From the NCBI GenBank assembly GCA_011051655.1, contig DRKS01000046.1:1-60489 (forward strand): a stretch of 60,489 bases of DNA, in the 5' to 3' direction. The notes beneath the pieces are model-generated. The model made no database searches, had not been told where the DNA came from, and worked only from the letters and a program-made list of their open reading frames with translations. The translations under genes were made by a program, and so were the position numbers. Positions 29,126 through 41,336 of the stretch are shown here, piece by piece. Source of the DNA: Sedimenticola sp. GTDB taxonomy: Bacteria > Pseudomonadota > Gammaproteobacteria > Chromatiales > Chromatiaceae. Positions within the stretch are counted from its first letter, which is position 1. Each line of letters begins with the position of its first letter.

Positions 29126-30291
29126 TGCTGCGCATCGGCATCGTCGCCAACGAGGCCTCCGGGGATCTGCTCGGCGCCGGCCTGATGCGGGCCCTGCGCG
29201 AGCGGGTGCCGGATGTCCTGTTCGAGGGGGTGGGCGGTCCGCGCATGCTGGAGCAGGGCTGTCGCAGCCTCTTCCCCATGGAGCGCCTGTCGGTGATGGG
29301 CCTGGTGGAGGTGTTGCGGCATCTGCCGGAACTGCTTTCCATCCGGCGCCGGTTGGTCAACCACTTCCTGGCCCGGCCGCCGGACCTGTTCATCGGCATC
29401 GACGCCCCGGACTTCAACCTGGGCCTGGAGACCCGGCTCAGGCGGGCGGGCATCCCCACCGTCCATTACGTCAGCCCCACGGTATGGGCCTGGCGCCCCG
29501 GCCGGGTGCACAAGATCCGCGAGGCCGTGGACCTGCTGCTCAGCCTGTTCCCCTTCGAGGCCGGTTTCCTGGAGCGCCACCAGGTCCCCGTGCGCTATGT
29601 GGGCCATCCGCTGGCGGACGAGATCCCGTTGGACAACGACCGGGCCGGGGCGCGGGAACGGCTCGGCCTGGATCCCGGCGCCGAGGTCGTCGCCATCCTG
29701 CCGGGCAGCCGCATGAGCGAGATCCGGGGGCTGTCCGGGACCTTCATCCGGACCGCGCTCTGGTGCCTGGAGCGCCGGCCCGGCCTGCGCTTCGTCACGC
29801 CCCTGGTCAACCCGGACACCCGGCGGGCGTTCGAACGGCAACTGCATGCCCTGGCCCCGGACCTGCCCATCCTGCTGCTGGACGGCGGGGCGCGGGAGGC
29901 CATCGTCGCCGCCGATGCGGTCCTGACGGCATCGGGCACGGCGACCCTGGAGACCCTGCTGCTCAGCCGTCCCATGGTGGTGGGTTACCGGGTGCAGCGG
30001 CTCACCTACTGGATCGTCAAGGGCCTCGACCTGGTCAAGGTGCCCCATATCGCCATGGCTAACCTGGTGGCCGGGGAGGGCCTGGCTCCCGAGTTCATCC
30101 AGGACGAGTGCCGGCCGGAGAGGCTGGGCGAGGCGCTGATGGCCTTCCTGGACGACCCCGGGCGGGTGGCCGCAATCCGCGAGGCCTACCGCCGCATCCA
30201 CCGGGACATGCGCCGGGACTCCAGCCGCAAGGCGGCGCAAGCTGTTCTGGCGCTCGTTGACGACCGTTTACGGTTGACGGGTGACGGTTGA
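29125..30291 (+). CDS. lpxB: Lipid-A-disaccharide synthase
   Basis: 388 residues. GT-B fold glycosyltransferase with N-terminal [17 protein letters not shown] and [23 protein letters not shown], and [10 protein letters not shown]. It joins UDP-2,3-diacylglucosamine and lipid X. It starts on the last base of lpxA. Its last dozen codons ([11 protein letters not shown]) and its TGA stop are made of a 7-bp tandem repeat (GTTGACG type), suggesting the natural stop was lost or replaced when the repeat arose. Confidence 0.96.
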   Translation: MLRIGIVANEASGDLLGAGLMRALRERVPDVLFEGVGGPRMLEQGCRSLFPMERLSVMGLVEVLRHLPELLSIRRRLVNHFLARPPDLFIGIDAPDFNLGLETRLRRAGIPTVHYVSPTVWAWRPGRVHKIREAVDLLLSLFPFEAGFLERHQVPVRYVGHPLADEIPLDNDRAGARERLGLDPGAEVVAILPGSRMSEIRGLSGTFIRTALWCLERRPGLRFVTPLVNPDTRRAFERQLHALAPDLPILLLDGGAREAIVAADAVLTASGTATLETLLLSRPMVVGYRVQRLTYWIVKGLDLVKVPHIAMANLVAGEGLAPEFIQDECRPERLGEALMAFLDDPGRVAAIREAYRRIHRDMRRDSSRKAAQAVLALVDDRLRLTGDG

Positions 30292-30293
30292 CG
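30256..30293. repeat. Heptamer repeat tract A (GTTGACG type)
   Basis: Five 7-bp units (GTTGACG, GTTTACG, GTTGACG, GGTGACG, GTTGACG), the last four exactly in register. They span the 3' end of lpxB, supply its stop codon and end ten bases before the rnhB start. Confidence 0.75.
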
Positions 30294-30302
30294 GCCTGCA
30301 CC

Positions 30303-30872
30303 ATGATCTATGTGGCCGGGGTGGACGAGGTGGGCCGCGGGCCCTTGGCGGGGGCGGTGGTGGCCGCCGCGGTTATCCTGGACCCGGAAAACCCCATTGC
30401 GGGGCTGGCGGATTCCAAGCGCCTGAGCGAGAGCCGCCGCACGGCCCTGGCGGACGAGATCCGTGAAAAGGCCCTGGCCTGGGCCCTGGGGCGCGCCGAG
30501 GCCGACGAGATCGACCGGATCAACATCCTCCAGGCCAGCCTGCTGGCCATGCGCCGGGCGGTGGGGGCCCTGTCCATCGTCCCGGCCCACGCCCTGGTCG
30601 ACGGCAACCGCTGCCCGCAACTGCCCTGCACGGCGGAGGCCGTCGTGGGGGGCGACGCCAGCGTGCCGGTCATCAGCGCCGCCTCCATCCTGGCCAAGGT
30701 CGCCCGGGACAGGGAAATGGTTGCACTGGATAAGCAGTATCCGGGCTATGGCCTGGCCCGGCACAAGGGCTATCCCACCAAGGCCCACCTGGAGGCGCTG
30801 GAACGGCTGGGCGTGTCACCCATCCACCGCCGCTCCTTCGGCCCGGTGCGGCGGCTGATCGAAGCCCCGTAG
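30303..30872 (+). CDS. rnhB: Ribonuclease HII
   Basis: 189 residues from ATG 30303 ([17 protein letters not shown]). The catalytic DE of GVDEVGRG, the downstream aspartates (ALVDGN) and the C-terminal [15 protein letters not shown] motif are intact. It cleaves RNA in RNA-DNA hybrids and at single ribonucleotides. An upstream TTG at 30288 lies within a heptamer repeat and is less likely. It follows lpxB and precedes dnaE, the conserved order. Confidence 0.94.
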   Translation: MIYVAGVDEVGRGPLAGAVVAAAVILDPENPIAGLADSKRLSESRRTALADEIREKALAWALGRAEADEIDRINILQASLLAMRRAVGALSIVPAHALVDGNRCPQLPCTAEAVVGGDASVPVISAASILAKVARDREMVALDKQYPGYGLARHKGYPTKAHLEALERLGVSPIHRRSFGPVRRLIEAP

Positions 30873-30960
30873 GGTGCGCCGTGCGCAGCCTGCGGATATC
30901 GTTGGACTGACAAAACCGATAGCGCCAGAATAGCCATCTTATCCCGGTAGATTTTTCCTG

Positions 30961-34512
<3,552 letters not shown>

Positions 34513-34517
34513 GAATA

Positions 34518-34566
34518 GTTGTCGGTTGTCAGTTATCAGTTGTCAGTTGTCAGTTGTTGGTTGTCG
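34518..34566. repeat. Heptamer repeat tract B (GTTRTCR)
   Basis: Seven contiguous 7-bp units alternating GTTGTCG, GTTGTCA and GTTATCA, with one GTTGTTG. Begins five bases after the dnaE stop and ends 40 bp before accA. Confidence 0.9.
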
Positions 34567-34606
34567 GTGCTGTTACAACAACAGCGAATCCGGTATATTT
34601 CCGCGC

Positions 34607-35569
34607 ATGAATCTGAATTTTCTCGAATTTGAACAGCCCATCGCCGAGCTCAAGGCGAAGATCGAAGAATTGCGCCTGGTGGGGGACGACAATGAAATCA
34701 ACCTCCAGGACGAAATCGAGCGCCTGACCACCAAGTGCCGCACCCTCACCGAATCCATCTACTCCAACCTCAGCCCCTGGCAGATCGCCCAGATCGCCCG
34801 CCACCCCCAGCGCCCCTATCTGTATGACTACATCGAGCGCATGTTCGAGGATTTCCAGGAGATGCACGGGGACCGGGCCTATGCGGACGATCACGCCATC
34901 GCCGGTGGCGTGGCCAGGCTGGACGGCCAGCCGGTTATGGTGATCGGACATCAAAAGGGGCGGGACACCACGGAGAATATCTACCGCAACTTCGGCATGC
35001 CACGCCCGGAAGGCTACCGCAAGGCCCTGCGCCTGATGGAGACCGCCGAACGCTTCAAGCTGCCCATTCTCACCTTTATCGACACCCCCGGCGCCTATCC
35101 CGGCGTCGGCGCCGAGGAGCGGGGCCAGAGCGAGGCCATTGCCCGCAACCTGCTGGTCATGGCGGGTCTCAGGGTCCCCATCATCTGCACCGTGGTGGGC
35201 GAGGGGGGCTCCGGCGGCGCCCTGGCCATCGGCGTTGGCGACCGGGTGCTGATGCTGCAATACAGCACCTACTCGGTGATCTCGCCGGAGGGCTGCGCCT
35301 CCATCCTGTGGAAGAGCGCGGACAAGGCCCCGCTGGCGGCCGAGGCCATGGGCGTCACCTCCGACCGGCTCAAGGAACTGGGGTTGATCGACGAAATCGT
35401 GCCCGAGCCCCTGGGCGGCGCCCATCGCGACCTGGACGCCATGGCCGCCGGCCTGAAGCAAACCCTGCTGAATCACCTCGGCCAGCTTCAGCAGCAGGAC
35501 CCCGATGAACTGCTGGAGACCCGCTACCAGCGGCTGATGGGCTATGGCCAGTTCGCGGAGGGGGGGTGA
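34607..35569 (+). CDS. accA: Acetyl-CoA carboxylase carboxyltransferase subunit alpha
   Basis: 320 residues (E. coli 319). N-terminal [20 protein letters not shown], then the crotonase-like core with [45 protein letters not shown] and [10 protein letters not shown]. With AccD it transfers CO2 from carboxybiotin to acetyl-CoA, the first step of fatty acid synthesis. The ATG at 34607 fits the family; the open frame upstream reads through a repeat. Another heptamer array starts two bases after its stop. Confidence 0.97.
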   Translation: MNLNFLEFEQPIAELKAKIEELRLVGDDNEINLQDEIERLTTKCRTLTESIYSNLSPWQIAQIARHPQRPYLYDYIERMFEDFQEMHGDRAYADDHAIAGGVARLDGQPVMVIGHQKGRDTTENIYRNFGMPRPEGYRKALRLMETAERFKLPILTFIDTPGAYPGVGAEERGQSEAIARNLLVMAGLRVPIICTVVGEGGSGGALAIGVGDRVLMLQYSTYSVISPEGCASILWKSADKAPLAAEAMGVTSDRLKELGLIDEIVPEPLGGAHRDLDAMAAGLKQTLLNHLGQLQQQDPDELLETRYQRLMGYGQFAEGG

Positions 35570-35571
35570 CG

Positions 35572-35655
35572 GTTATCAGTTATCAGTTGTCAGTTATCAG
35601 TTATCAGTTGTCAGTTGTCGGTTGTCAGTTGTCAGTTGTCGGTTGTCGGTTGTCA
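35572..35655. repeat. Heptamer repeat tract C (GTTRTCR, 12 units)
   Basis: Twelve contiguous units of GTTATCA, GTTGTCA or GTTGTCG, perfectly in register, directly after accA. Units differ almost only at the fourth and seventh bases. Confidence 0.92.
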
Positions 35656-35710
35656 GGGGGCGAGGTTCAACAATCGGTTGCACATTTTCAAATAAGCCCC
35701 ATCATGCCGC

Positions 35711-35752
35711 TAACCGCTAACCGCTAACCGCTAACCGCTAACCGCTAACCGC
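35711..35752. repeat. Heptamer repeat tract D (TAACCGC, 6 units)
   Basis: Six identical copies of TAACCGC abut the tilS start; the first bases of a seventh unit (TAA) form an in-frame stop immediately before the ATG. Identical units suggest recent expansion. The tract takes the place of a ribosome-binding site. Confidence 0.93.
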
Positions 35753-35755
35753 TAA

Positions 35756-37108
35756 ATGGCCTTCTCCCTGGCCCGCCTCCTCCAGATTCTCCAGGAACTT
35801 CCGTCCCCCCGGCGCTACCTGGTCGCCTTCAGCGGCGGCTGTGATTCCACCGTGCTGCTGCACGCCATGGCGGCGCTGCGCGGGGAGCACGCCGCCGGCT
35901 TGGCGGCCGTGCACGTCAACCATGGGCTCCAGGAAGACGCCTCCGCCTGGGCCGGCCACTGCGAGGCCGTCTGCCGCGATCTCGGCGTGCCGTTCGTCCG
36001 GGTCGATCTGGCGCTGGAGGTCCGACAGGGCGAAAGCCTGGAGGCGGCGGCCCGCAACGCCCGCTACCGGGCCCTGGAGGCGCAGATGGCCGGCGGGGAT
36101 ATGCTGCTGACGGCCCACCACCAGGACGATCAGGCGGAGACGCTGCTGCTGCAGCTTCTGCGCGGCAGCGGTCCCAGGGGCCTGGCGGCCATGCCGCTGT
36201 GGAGCGCCTTCGGCCCCGGATTTCATGGCCGGCCCCTGTTGGGATTCGAGCACAAACAACTTCAAGACCATGCCGCCGCCGAAGGGCTTGCCTGGATCGA
36301 TGATGCGAGCAACCGGGATATGCGCCACGACCGCAATTTCCTGCGCCGGCAGGTGTTGCCTCTGCTGCGCCAGCGCTGGCCCGCCATGGCCCGCACCATT
36401 TCCCGCAGCGCCGCCCATTGCGCCGAGGCCCAGGGCCTGATCGATGAAGTGGCCGCCGCCGATCTCAAGGGCCTGACGGCCGGGGGCGGGACCTGGCTGC
36501 CGCTGAAGGGACTGGCCGGGTTGGCGCCGCCGCGCCGCGGGTTCGTCCTGCGCGCCTGGATCAGGGAGCGGGGGTTCCCGCTGCCGGACAGCGCCCGCCT
36601 CGGCCGCATACAGAAAGAAATGCTGAATGCCCCCCGGGACCGGGCGCCCATGGTCTGCTGGGCGGGCGTGGAGGTGCGCCGCTACCGGGACCGGCTGTAT
36701 CTCATGTCGCCCCTGCCGCGGCACGATCCCGCCATGGTGCTGGACTGGGACGGGCGGACGGCGTTGCGGCTGCCTTCGTGCCCCGGTGTCCTGAGGGCTG
36801 AAAAAGGGACCGGCGGCATCGATCCGGCCAAGTGGTCCGCCGGGAAGATCCAGGTGCGCTTCCGCCGCGGCGGCGAGCGTTGCCGCCCGGCGGGGCGGGG
36901 GCATGGCCACAGCCTGAAAAAGCTGTTCCAGGAGCGGGGCCTGCCGCCCTGGGAGCGTGACCGCCTGCCGCTCATATATATCGATGATCAACTGGCGGCG
37001 GTGGCGGATCTGTGGGTATGCGAACCCTTCCTGGCGGGTAAGGATGCCCCGGGCATCGAACTCCGGTTTTGTAGAAGCGGCGCCCCCGCCGCGAAAAACA
37101 GGCCCTAA
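35756..37108 (+). CDS. tilS: tRNA(Ile)-lysidine synthase
   Basis: 450 residues (E. coli 432). PP-loop SGGCDS at 26-31 in the N-terminal ATPase domain, HHQDDQAETLLLQLLRGSGPRGL, and the TilS C-terminal domain with RRGGERCRPAGRGHGHSLKKLFQERGLPPWERDRLP. It makes lysidine at C34 of tRNA-Ile(CAU), changing decoding from AUG to AUA. The start is fixed by the in-frame TAA just before it, yet no Shine-Dalgarno exists because the preceding 42 bases are TAACCGC repeats. Follows accA, as in E. coli. Confidence 0.96.
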   Translation: MAFSLARLLQILQELPSPRRYLVAFSGGCDSTVLLHAMAALRGEHAAGLAAVHVNHGLQEDASAWAGHCEAVCRDLGVPFVRVDLALEVRQGESLEAAARNARYRALEAQMAGGDMLLTAHHQDDQAETLLLQLLRGSGPRGLAAMPLWSAFGPGFHGRPLLGFEHKQLQDHAAAEGLAWIDDASNRDMRHDRNFLRRQVLPLLRQRWPAMARTISRSAAHCAEAQGLIDEVAAADLKGLTAGGGTWLPLKGLAGLAPPRRGFVLRAWIRERGFPLPDSARLGRIQKEMLNAPRDRAPMVCWAGVEVRRYRDRLYLMSPLPRHDPAMVLDWDGRTALRLPSCPGVLRAEKGTGGIDPAKWSAGKIQVRFRRGGERCRPAGRGHGHSLKKLFQERGLPPWERDRLPLIYIDDQLAAVADLWVCEPFLAGKDAPGIELRFCRSGAPAAKNRP

Positions 37109-37130
37109 ACAGCTTGAGGGAGAAAATCAA

Positions 37131-37475
37131 ATGTCAGACTGTATTTTTTGCAAAATGGTCAATGGCGAAATCCAGCCGGATGTGGTGTACGAGGATGACC
37201 AGGTGCTGGCCTTCCGGGACCTCAATCCCCAGGCCCCGACCCATGTCCTGGTGATCCCCAAAAGACACCTCAGCACCACCAACGATTTTCAGCCGGAGGA
37301 TGCGGCCCTTGCCGGCCGGCTCATCCTGGCGGCGAAAAAGGTCGCGGAAATCGAGGGGCTGGACCAACGGGGTTACCGGATGGTGCTAAACTGTAACGCT
37401 GAGGCGGGTCAGGCCGTCTTTCACGTCCACCTGCACGTCCTGGGCGGCCGGGCGATGAAGTGGCCGCCGGGGTAG
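37131..37475 (+). CDS. hinT: HIT family purine nucleoside phosphoramidase
   Basis: 114 residues. Histidine triad HVHLHV at 98-103, with the N-terminal CIFCKMVNGEIQPDVVYEDDQVLAF typical of HinT and the C-terminal GGRAMKWPPG. It hydrolyses AMP-lysine-type phosphoramidates. The ATG follows AGGGAG by about ten bases. It is 22 bp after tilS. Confidence 0.94.
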   Translation: MSDCIFCKMVNGEIQPDVVYEDDQVLAFRDLNPQAPTHVLVIPKRHLSTTNDFQPEDAALAGRLILAAKKVAEIEGLDQRGYRMVLNCNAEAGQAVFHVHLHVLGGRAMKWPPG

Positions 37476-37593
37476 ATTGAGACCCCCGGCCGGGATCCAG
37501 GCGCCCGCTGCTTCTTCGCAAGGGGTTTAAATTCCTGAACCTACCCCTGCAGGTGCGGACTAAACCTATAGGGATACAAGGTTCTGGTGCCAA

Positions 37594-37893
37594 ATGGTTT
37601 CGTCACTCTCCATCAATAACAACCCTATGCCCTGGCATGATGCCGGGGCGGCGCGGGCCTCTGCTCCAAAATCGGAGGACATTCGCCACCAGCCTGAACG
37701 CTTGCCCCGGGTGCTGGATGTCGAGGGCAGCCGACTCATGGAGCGCCGCCTGGCCCAACGGGCCCAGCAGCATTATCGGCGGGATGATCTTGAGGCCTAT
37801 AACCGAAAGGCTATCAGTGCTTACCAGTCGCTGGCGTCGGGTGAGGATAGGGATGTGGTGAGTGAGATACTGGGTATCGACGTTTACGCCTGA
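37594..37893 (+). CDS. Small hypothetical protein
   Basis: 99 residues, soluble, rich in arginine and glutamine, predicted mostly helical after a disordered N-terminal third. The C-terminal part (RRDDLEAYNRKAISAYQSLASGEDRDVVSEILGIDVYA) looks like a small conserved helical module seen in gammaproteobacterial hypothetical proteins, from memory. No signal peptide, membrane segment or metal motif. The ATG has only a modest AAGG upstream. Codon use resembles neighbouring core genes, in contrast to the AT-rich patch that follows. Function unknown. Confidence 0.7.
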   Translation: MVSSLSINNNPMPWHDAGAARASAPKSEDIRHQPERLPRVLDVEGSRLMERRLAQRAQQHYRRDDLEAYNRKAISAYQSLASGEDRDVVSEILGIDVYA

Positions 37894-37905
37894 GTCTTCT
37901 TTTTT

Positions 37906-38060
37906 GTGTGCCTTCGGCACGGTTTTATTTTGATGGGGGTTTCGCCCCCCTACGACGAGTTCCATTTTTTTGCTCGTCCAAAAAAACGGAACCCAAAAAA
38001 AGGACGGCCCCGACTTGCCCTACGGGTTCCCTGCGCTTCTCGCCACAGACGGCGCGAGGG
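37906..38060 (+). repeat. Dispersed non-coding repeat, left arm of an inverted pair
   Basis: Begins GTGTGCCTTCGGCACGG and contains a run of poly-A/T-rich hairpins, then CCCTACGGGTTCCCTGCGCT. A diverged copy in opposite orientation lies at 39060-39310 (GTGTGCCTGCGGCACGG on the minus strand). Similar sequences recur in many proteobacterial genomes and yield spurious short ORFs. I see no gene between 37894 and 38093. Confidence 0.6.
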
Positions 38061-38093
38061 GAACCAGCGCCAAGGTCTTGCATTTTGCTTATT

Positions 38094-38795
38094 TCAATTT
38101 AATTCAGCAAAGGCTGGTCCTCTTCTCCTCTTTCTTCTGATGCGTGTACCGGCCAAACCGACCAAGCCAGTGCCAAAAAGAAACGTGGTCGCCGGCTCCA
38201 GGACAGGGGAGGCATCGGCGACACCGGTATTGAAACCGTGCCACCACTCGTTTTGGGGGACCGTAAAGGAAAGGGATGTATAGCTTCCATGAAGTTGCAA
38301 TATCCCGTTAAACTCATTACCAGTCAGCGTGTTGCCCGATATATGGTAGCTCTTGTATCCCCAAAAATTAGAACCGTAAGTAATGAGCGTGAAAGGATCT
38401 GGAAATTGGTAAGAGACCCCCTTCCAACCACTCCCAACACTGACAAGTGCGAAATACGGATTGACAATCTCCCGATCAAAATTCAGCGTAAAAGTCCCTC
38501 CATAGCCCAGCTCGATGATGTCCGACGGCGTAAAATCGCCATATGTCCCATCGGCGTTCGTTGTGGGATTATTGAAATAATAATCGCCATTCTCCTGCTT
38601 ATAAATGAGGTTGTTTCCGGACGGATCATTGGATTCCACCGCCAGACTCACGTTGATAGTTTGGTTGTCAACAGTCAGGATTCCAGCCGAAGATGAAGTC
38701 CAATCAATCCAGTTGACCGGGGTTGCGTGTGCTGTTGCAACCATGCCAGTGATTGACGCGCCAACCACCAAAGCCATGAACGTTTTCCTGTGCAT
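38094..38795 (-). CDS. PEP-CTERM sorting domain protein
   Basis: 233 residues from the ATG at 38795, which has AAAGGAGG upstream; signal peptide MHRKTFMALVVGASITGMVATAHA. The middle is a beta-rich secreted domain of unknown function (YGGTFTLNFDREIVNPYFALVSVGS). The C-terminus is a PEP-CTERM tripartite signal: VLEPATTFLFGTGLVGLAG followed by RIRRKRRR, with the usual first proline of PEP replaced by leucine. Such proteins are sorted by exosortase (EpsH/XrtA) for surface or biofilm display; no exosortase is nearby. The gene is clearly more AT-rich than its neighbours and sits between inverted repeats, suggesting transfer. Confidence 0.85.
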   Translation of the reverse strand: MHRKTFMALVVGASITGMVATAHATPVNWIDWTSSSAGILTVDNQTINVSLAVESNDPSGNNLIYKQENGDYYFNNPTTNADGTYGDFTPSDIIELGYGGTFTLNFDREIVNPYFALVSVGSGWKGVSYQFPDPFTLITYGSNFWGYKSYHISGNTLTGNEFNGILQLHGSYTSLSFTVPQNEWWHGFNTGVADASPVLEPATTFLFGTGLVGLAGTRIRRKRRRGPAFAELN

Positions 38796-38857
38796 CTTTT
38801 CCTCCTTTAGAGAACCTGAAATCGTTTTTGGGGTATTAGCAGAAGCCGAAACAGCTC

Positions 38858-38995
38858 CGTGCCAAGGGGTCTTGCATTTTGCTTGTTTTAATTTAATTCG
38901 GCAAAGGCAAGAGCCTCTTCTCCCTTGTTTTTCAGGCTTAAGAATACCAGCAAAGCCCATCCGTAAAAGGAAATTTGTTCCCATGTTGGTATCGT
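38858..38995 (-). pseudogene. Decayed C-terminal tail of a second PEP-CTERM gene
   Basis: On the minus strand this stretch aligns, at roughly three bases in four, with the last about 100 bp and 3' flank of the intact PEP-CTERM gene 0.8 kb away. The intact gene's tail TTFLFGTGLVGLAGTRIRRKRRRGPAFAELN corresponds to TNFLLRMGFAGILKPEKQGRRG and, after a frameshift, ALAFAELN plus stop. Both copies then continue into the same flank (GCAAAATGCAAGACC). The rest of the second copy is gone. This is a remnant of a tandem duplication or gene family. Confidence 0.65.
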
Positions 38996-39059
38996 ATTTT
39001 GCAAGTAGTCCGGGGTTCACTACGTTCATCAGGCTACTGGTTATCCAGGTATACTGAGT

Positions 39060-39310
39060 GTTGATCTGCCACCCCTCGCAACTTACATGCCAATGAGCAA
39101 CGCAGCCAAAGCCAGGTGGGTTGAGCGAGGGTTGTCTGAGCGGCGTTGTTTGCTGCGAGTTCCCGAGCGCCGGCTTTGGTGAGTAGCGCAATGAACCCGT
39201 AGGGTGGCGTGTCGGAGCAAATGGTTTTGGGTGCTTTTGCCGAAACAAAAGTATCTCGCCGTGCGGGCGCGAGAGTCCGCATTGAAATAAAACCGTGCCG
39301 CAGGCACACA
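39060..39310 (-). repeat. Dispersed non-coding repeat, right arm of an inverted pair
   Basis: Read on the minus strand from 39310 this starts TGTGTGCCTGCGGCACGG, is related to the left arm at 37906 and continues about 100 bp further (CCCTACGGGTTCATTGCGCT and beyond). The two arms flank the PEP-CTERM gene and its remnant. I see no credible gene in 38796-39321 apart from that remnant. Confidence 0.55.
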
Positions 39311-39321
39311 AAACCAGCAGC

Positions 39322-40446
39322 CTAACCCAGCAATCTCCGCAAGACCCCCAAATAAATCCCCGACAACCGATCCAAATCCTCCACCCTCACACATTCATTC
39401 ACCTGATGAATCGTGGCGTTCAACGGCCCAAGCTCCAGCACCTGAGCGCCGGTTGGGGCTATGAAGCGGCCATCGGAAGTGCCGCCTGAGGTGGAGAGTC
39501 GGGGACTGTGGCCGGTGATCTCTTTCACGGCCCCGACGGTGGCGTCCAGCAGAGCGCCGGAGGCGGTGAGGAAGGGTTGACCGGAGAGCCGCCACTCCAG
39601 GTCGTATTCAAAATCCCCCTCGTCCAGGATCTCTCTGACCCTGGCCTCGATGGATTCCGGGGTCAGTTCAGTGGAGAAGCGGAAATTGAACCGCATCTCG
39701 AACTCGCCGGGCACGATGTTCTCCGCCCCGGTGCCGTGTTCCAGGTGGTAGATCTGGAAGCCGGTAGGGGGGAAGAAGTCATTGCCCTCGTCCCAGACTT
39801 CGGCGCAGAGTTTTCCCAGGGTGGGGGTGAAGCTGTGCAGGGGATTTTTGGCGAGATGGTGATAGGCGATGTGCCCCTGCTTGCCGTGGACGGTGAGAAA
39901 GCCGTGCAGTGAGCCGCGCCGGCCGTTTTTGATGGTATCCCCGAGACGTTGTTCGCTGGAGGATTCGCCCACCAGGCAGTAGTCGATCTTTTCGCCGCGG
40001 GCTTCCAGGGTCTCGATGACCTTGACTGTGCCGTTGACGGCAGGGCCTTCCTCGTCGCCGGTGATGAGGAAGCCGATGGAGCCCTTGTGGTCCGGTTTCT
40101 CCTTGATGAAGGTCTCGCAGGCGGTGACCATGGCGGCGAGGCTGCCCTTCATGTCCGCCGCGCCCCGGCCATGGAGCAGGCCACCGCGGATTTCCGGCCG
40201 GAAGGGGTCGGAGTCCCATTTTTCCAGGTTGCCGGGGGGGACCACATCGGTGTGACCGGCAAAGACGAACAGGGGACCCTCTGTACCGCGCCGGGCCCAG
40301 AAGTTCTCCACCCCGCCGAAGGGCAGGCGCTCGATCTCGAACCCGATGGCCTCCAGGCGCCGGATCATCAGCTCCTGGCAACCGGCGTCCTCCGGGGTGA
40401 CGGAGGGGCGCTTGATCAGTTCAATGGCGAGGTCGATTGTGGACAT
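39322..40446 (-). CDS. dapE: Succinyl-diaminopimelate desuccinylase
   Basis: 374 residues (E. coli 375). M20 metallopeptidase fold: zinc ligands in [24 protein letters not shown] and the catalytic glutamates of [12 protein letters not shown], plus the dimerisation domain with [13 protein letters not shown]. It releases succinate from N-succinyl-LL-diaminopimelate for lysine and peptidoglycan synthesis. Last gene of the dapC-dapD-dapE run on this strand. Confidence 0.97.
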   Translation of the reverse strand: MSTIDLAIELIKRPSVTPEDAGCQELMIRRLEAIGFEIERLPFGGVENFWARRGTEGPLFVFAGHTDVVPPGNLEKWDSDPFRPEIRGGLLHGRGAADMKGSLAAMVTACETFIKEKPDHKGSIGFLITGDEEGPAVNGTVKVIETLEARGEKIDYCLVGESSSEQRLGDTIKNGRRGSLHGFLTVHGKQGHIAYHHLAKNPLHSFTPTLGKLCAEVWDEGNDFFPPTGFQIYHLEHGTGAENIVPGEFEMRFNFRFSTELTPESIEARVREILDEGDFEYDLEWRLSGQPFLTASGALLDATVGAVKEITGHSPRLSTSGGTSDGRFIAPTGAQVLELGPLNATIHQVNECVRVEDLDRLSGIYLGVLRRLLG

Positions 40447-40496
40447 GGTTTCCGGATGCTGGCCAACCAGTTTCCAGGGGGTCTGGAAGCTTAAAA

Positions 40497-41318
40497 CTAG
40501 TCTGACCGCAGCAGCTCATTGAGGCTCACCTTGCCCCGGGTCTTCTCATCCACCTGCTTGACGATGACGGCGCAGTTGAGGCTGTACTTGCCGTCGGCGG
40601 AGGGCAGGCTGCCGGCTACGACGACGGAGCCGGCGGGCACCCGGCCGTAGCTGATCTCGCCGGTCTCGCGGTTGTAGATCTTGGTGCTCTGACCGATGAA
40701 GACCCCCATGGAGATGACCGAGCCCTCCTCCACGATGACCCCTTCGACGATTTCCGAACGGGCGCCGATGAAACAGTTGTCCTCGATGATGGTGGGGGTG
40801 GCCTGCAGGGGCTCCAGCACGCCGCCGATGCCGGCGCCGCCGGAGAGGTGGACGTTCTTGCCGATCTGGGCGCAGGAGCCGACGGTGGCCCAGGTGTCCA
40901 CCATGGTGCCGCTGTCCACGTAGGCGCCGATGTTGACGTAGCTGGGCATGAGCACGACACCGGGGGCGATGTAGCTGCCCTTGCGCGCCGTGGCCGGCGG
41001 CACCACCCGCACCCCCTCTTCCCGGAAGGAGCGGGAGCAGTGGTCCGAGTACTTGGAGGGGACCTTGTCGTAGTAGTTGGTGTAGCCGCCCTTCATGAAG
41101 TCGTTGTCGGTGATGCAGAAGGAGAGCAGGACCGCCTTTTTCACCCAGTCGTTGACGACCCATTCGCCATCCTTCTTTTCGGCGACCCGGATCTCGCCCC
41201 GGTCCAACTGCTCGATGGCGCAAAGCACGGCGTCCCGCACCTGGGTGTCCACGCTGCGGGGGTTGATGTCGGAGCGGTGTTCGAAGGCCTCTTCGATGAT
41301 CGCTTGGATGTCGGTCAT
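40497..41318 (-). CDS. dapD: 2,3,4,5-tetrahydropyridine-2,6-dicarboxylate N-succinyltransferase
   Basis: 273 residues (E. coli 274). N-terminal helical domain, then a left-handed beta-helix of hexapeptide repeats ([50 protein letters not shown]). It succinylates tetrahydrodipicolinate in the succinylase branch of diaminopimelate synthesis. It lies 18 bp after dapC. Confidence 0.98.
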   Translation of the reverse strand: MTDIQAIIEEAFEHRSDINPRSVDTQVRDAVLCAIEQLDRGEIRVAEKKDGEWVVNDWVKKAVLLSFCITDNDFMKGGYTNYYDKVPSKYSDHCSRSFREEGVRVVPPATARKGSYIAPGVVLMPSYVNIGAYVDSGTMVDTWATVGSCAQIGKNVHLSGGAGIGGVLEPLQATPTIIEDNCFIGARSEIVEGVIVEEGSVISMGVFIGQSTKIYNRETGEISYGRVPAGSVVVAGSLPSADGKYSLNCAVIVKQVDEKTRGKVSLNELLRSD

Positions 41319-41336
41319 GTCAGTCTCCAGTTTGTT

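Noticed and set aside
34518-34566. Possible CRISPR array from the regular repeats
   Set aside because: The period is 7 bp with no spacers and no cas genes are present; these are simple tandem repeats.
35572-35655. Possible replication origin or iteron array from the 12 tandem units
   Set aside because: No initiator gene, DnaA boxes or AT-rich unwinding region nearby; the same repeats recur at other gene ends.
37906-38283. Short ORFs beginning MCLRHGF at 37906 (plus) and 39309 (minus)
   Set aside because: They are translations of the dispersed inverted repeat, with no conserved reading frame between the two arms.
39034-39311. N-terminal extension of the PEP-CTERM frame to 39311 (405 codons)
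   Set aside because: The real start at 38795 has AAAGGAGG and a signal peptide; the extension reads through repeat and pseudogene sequence.
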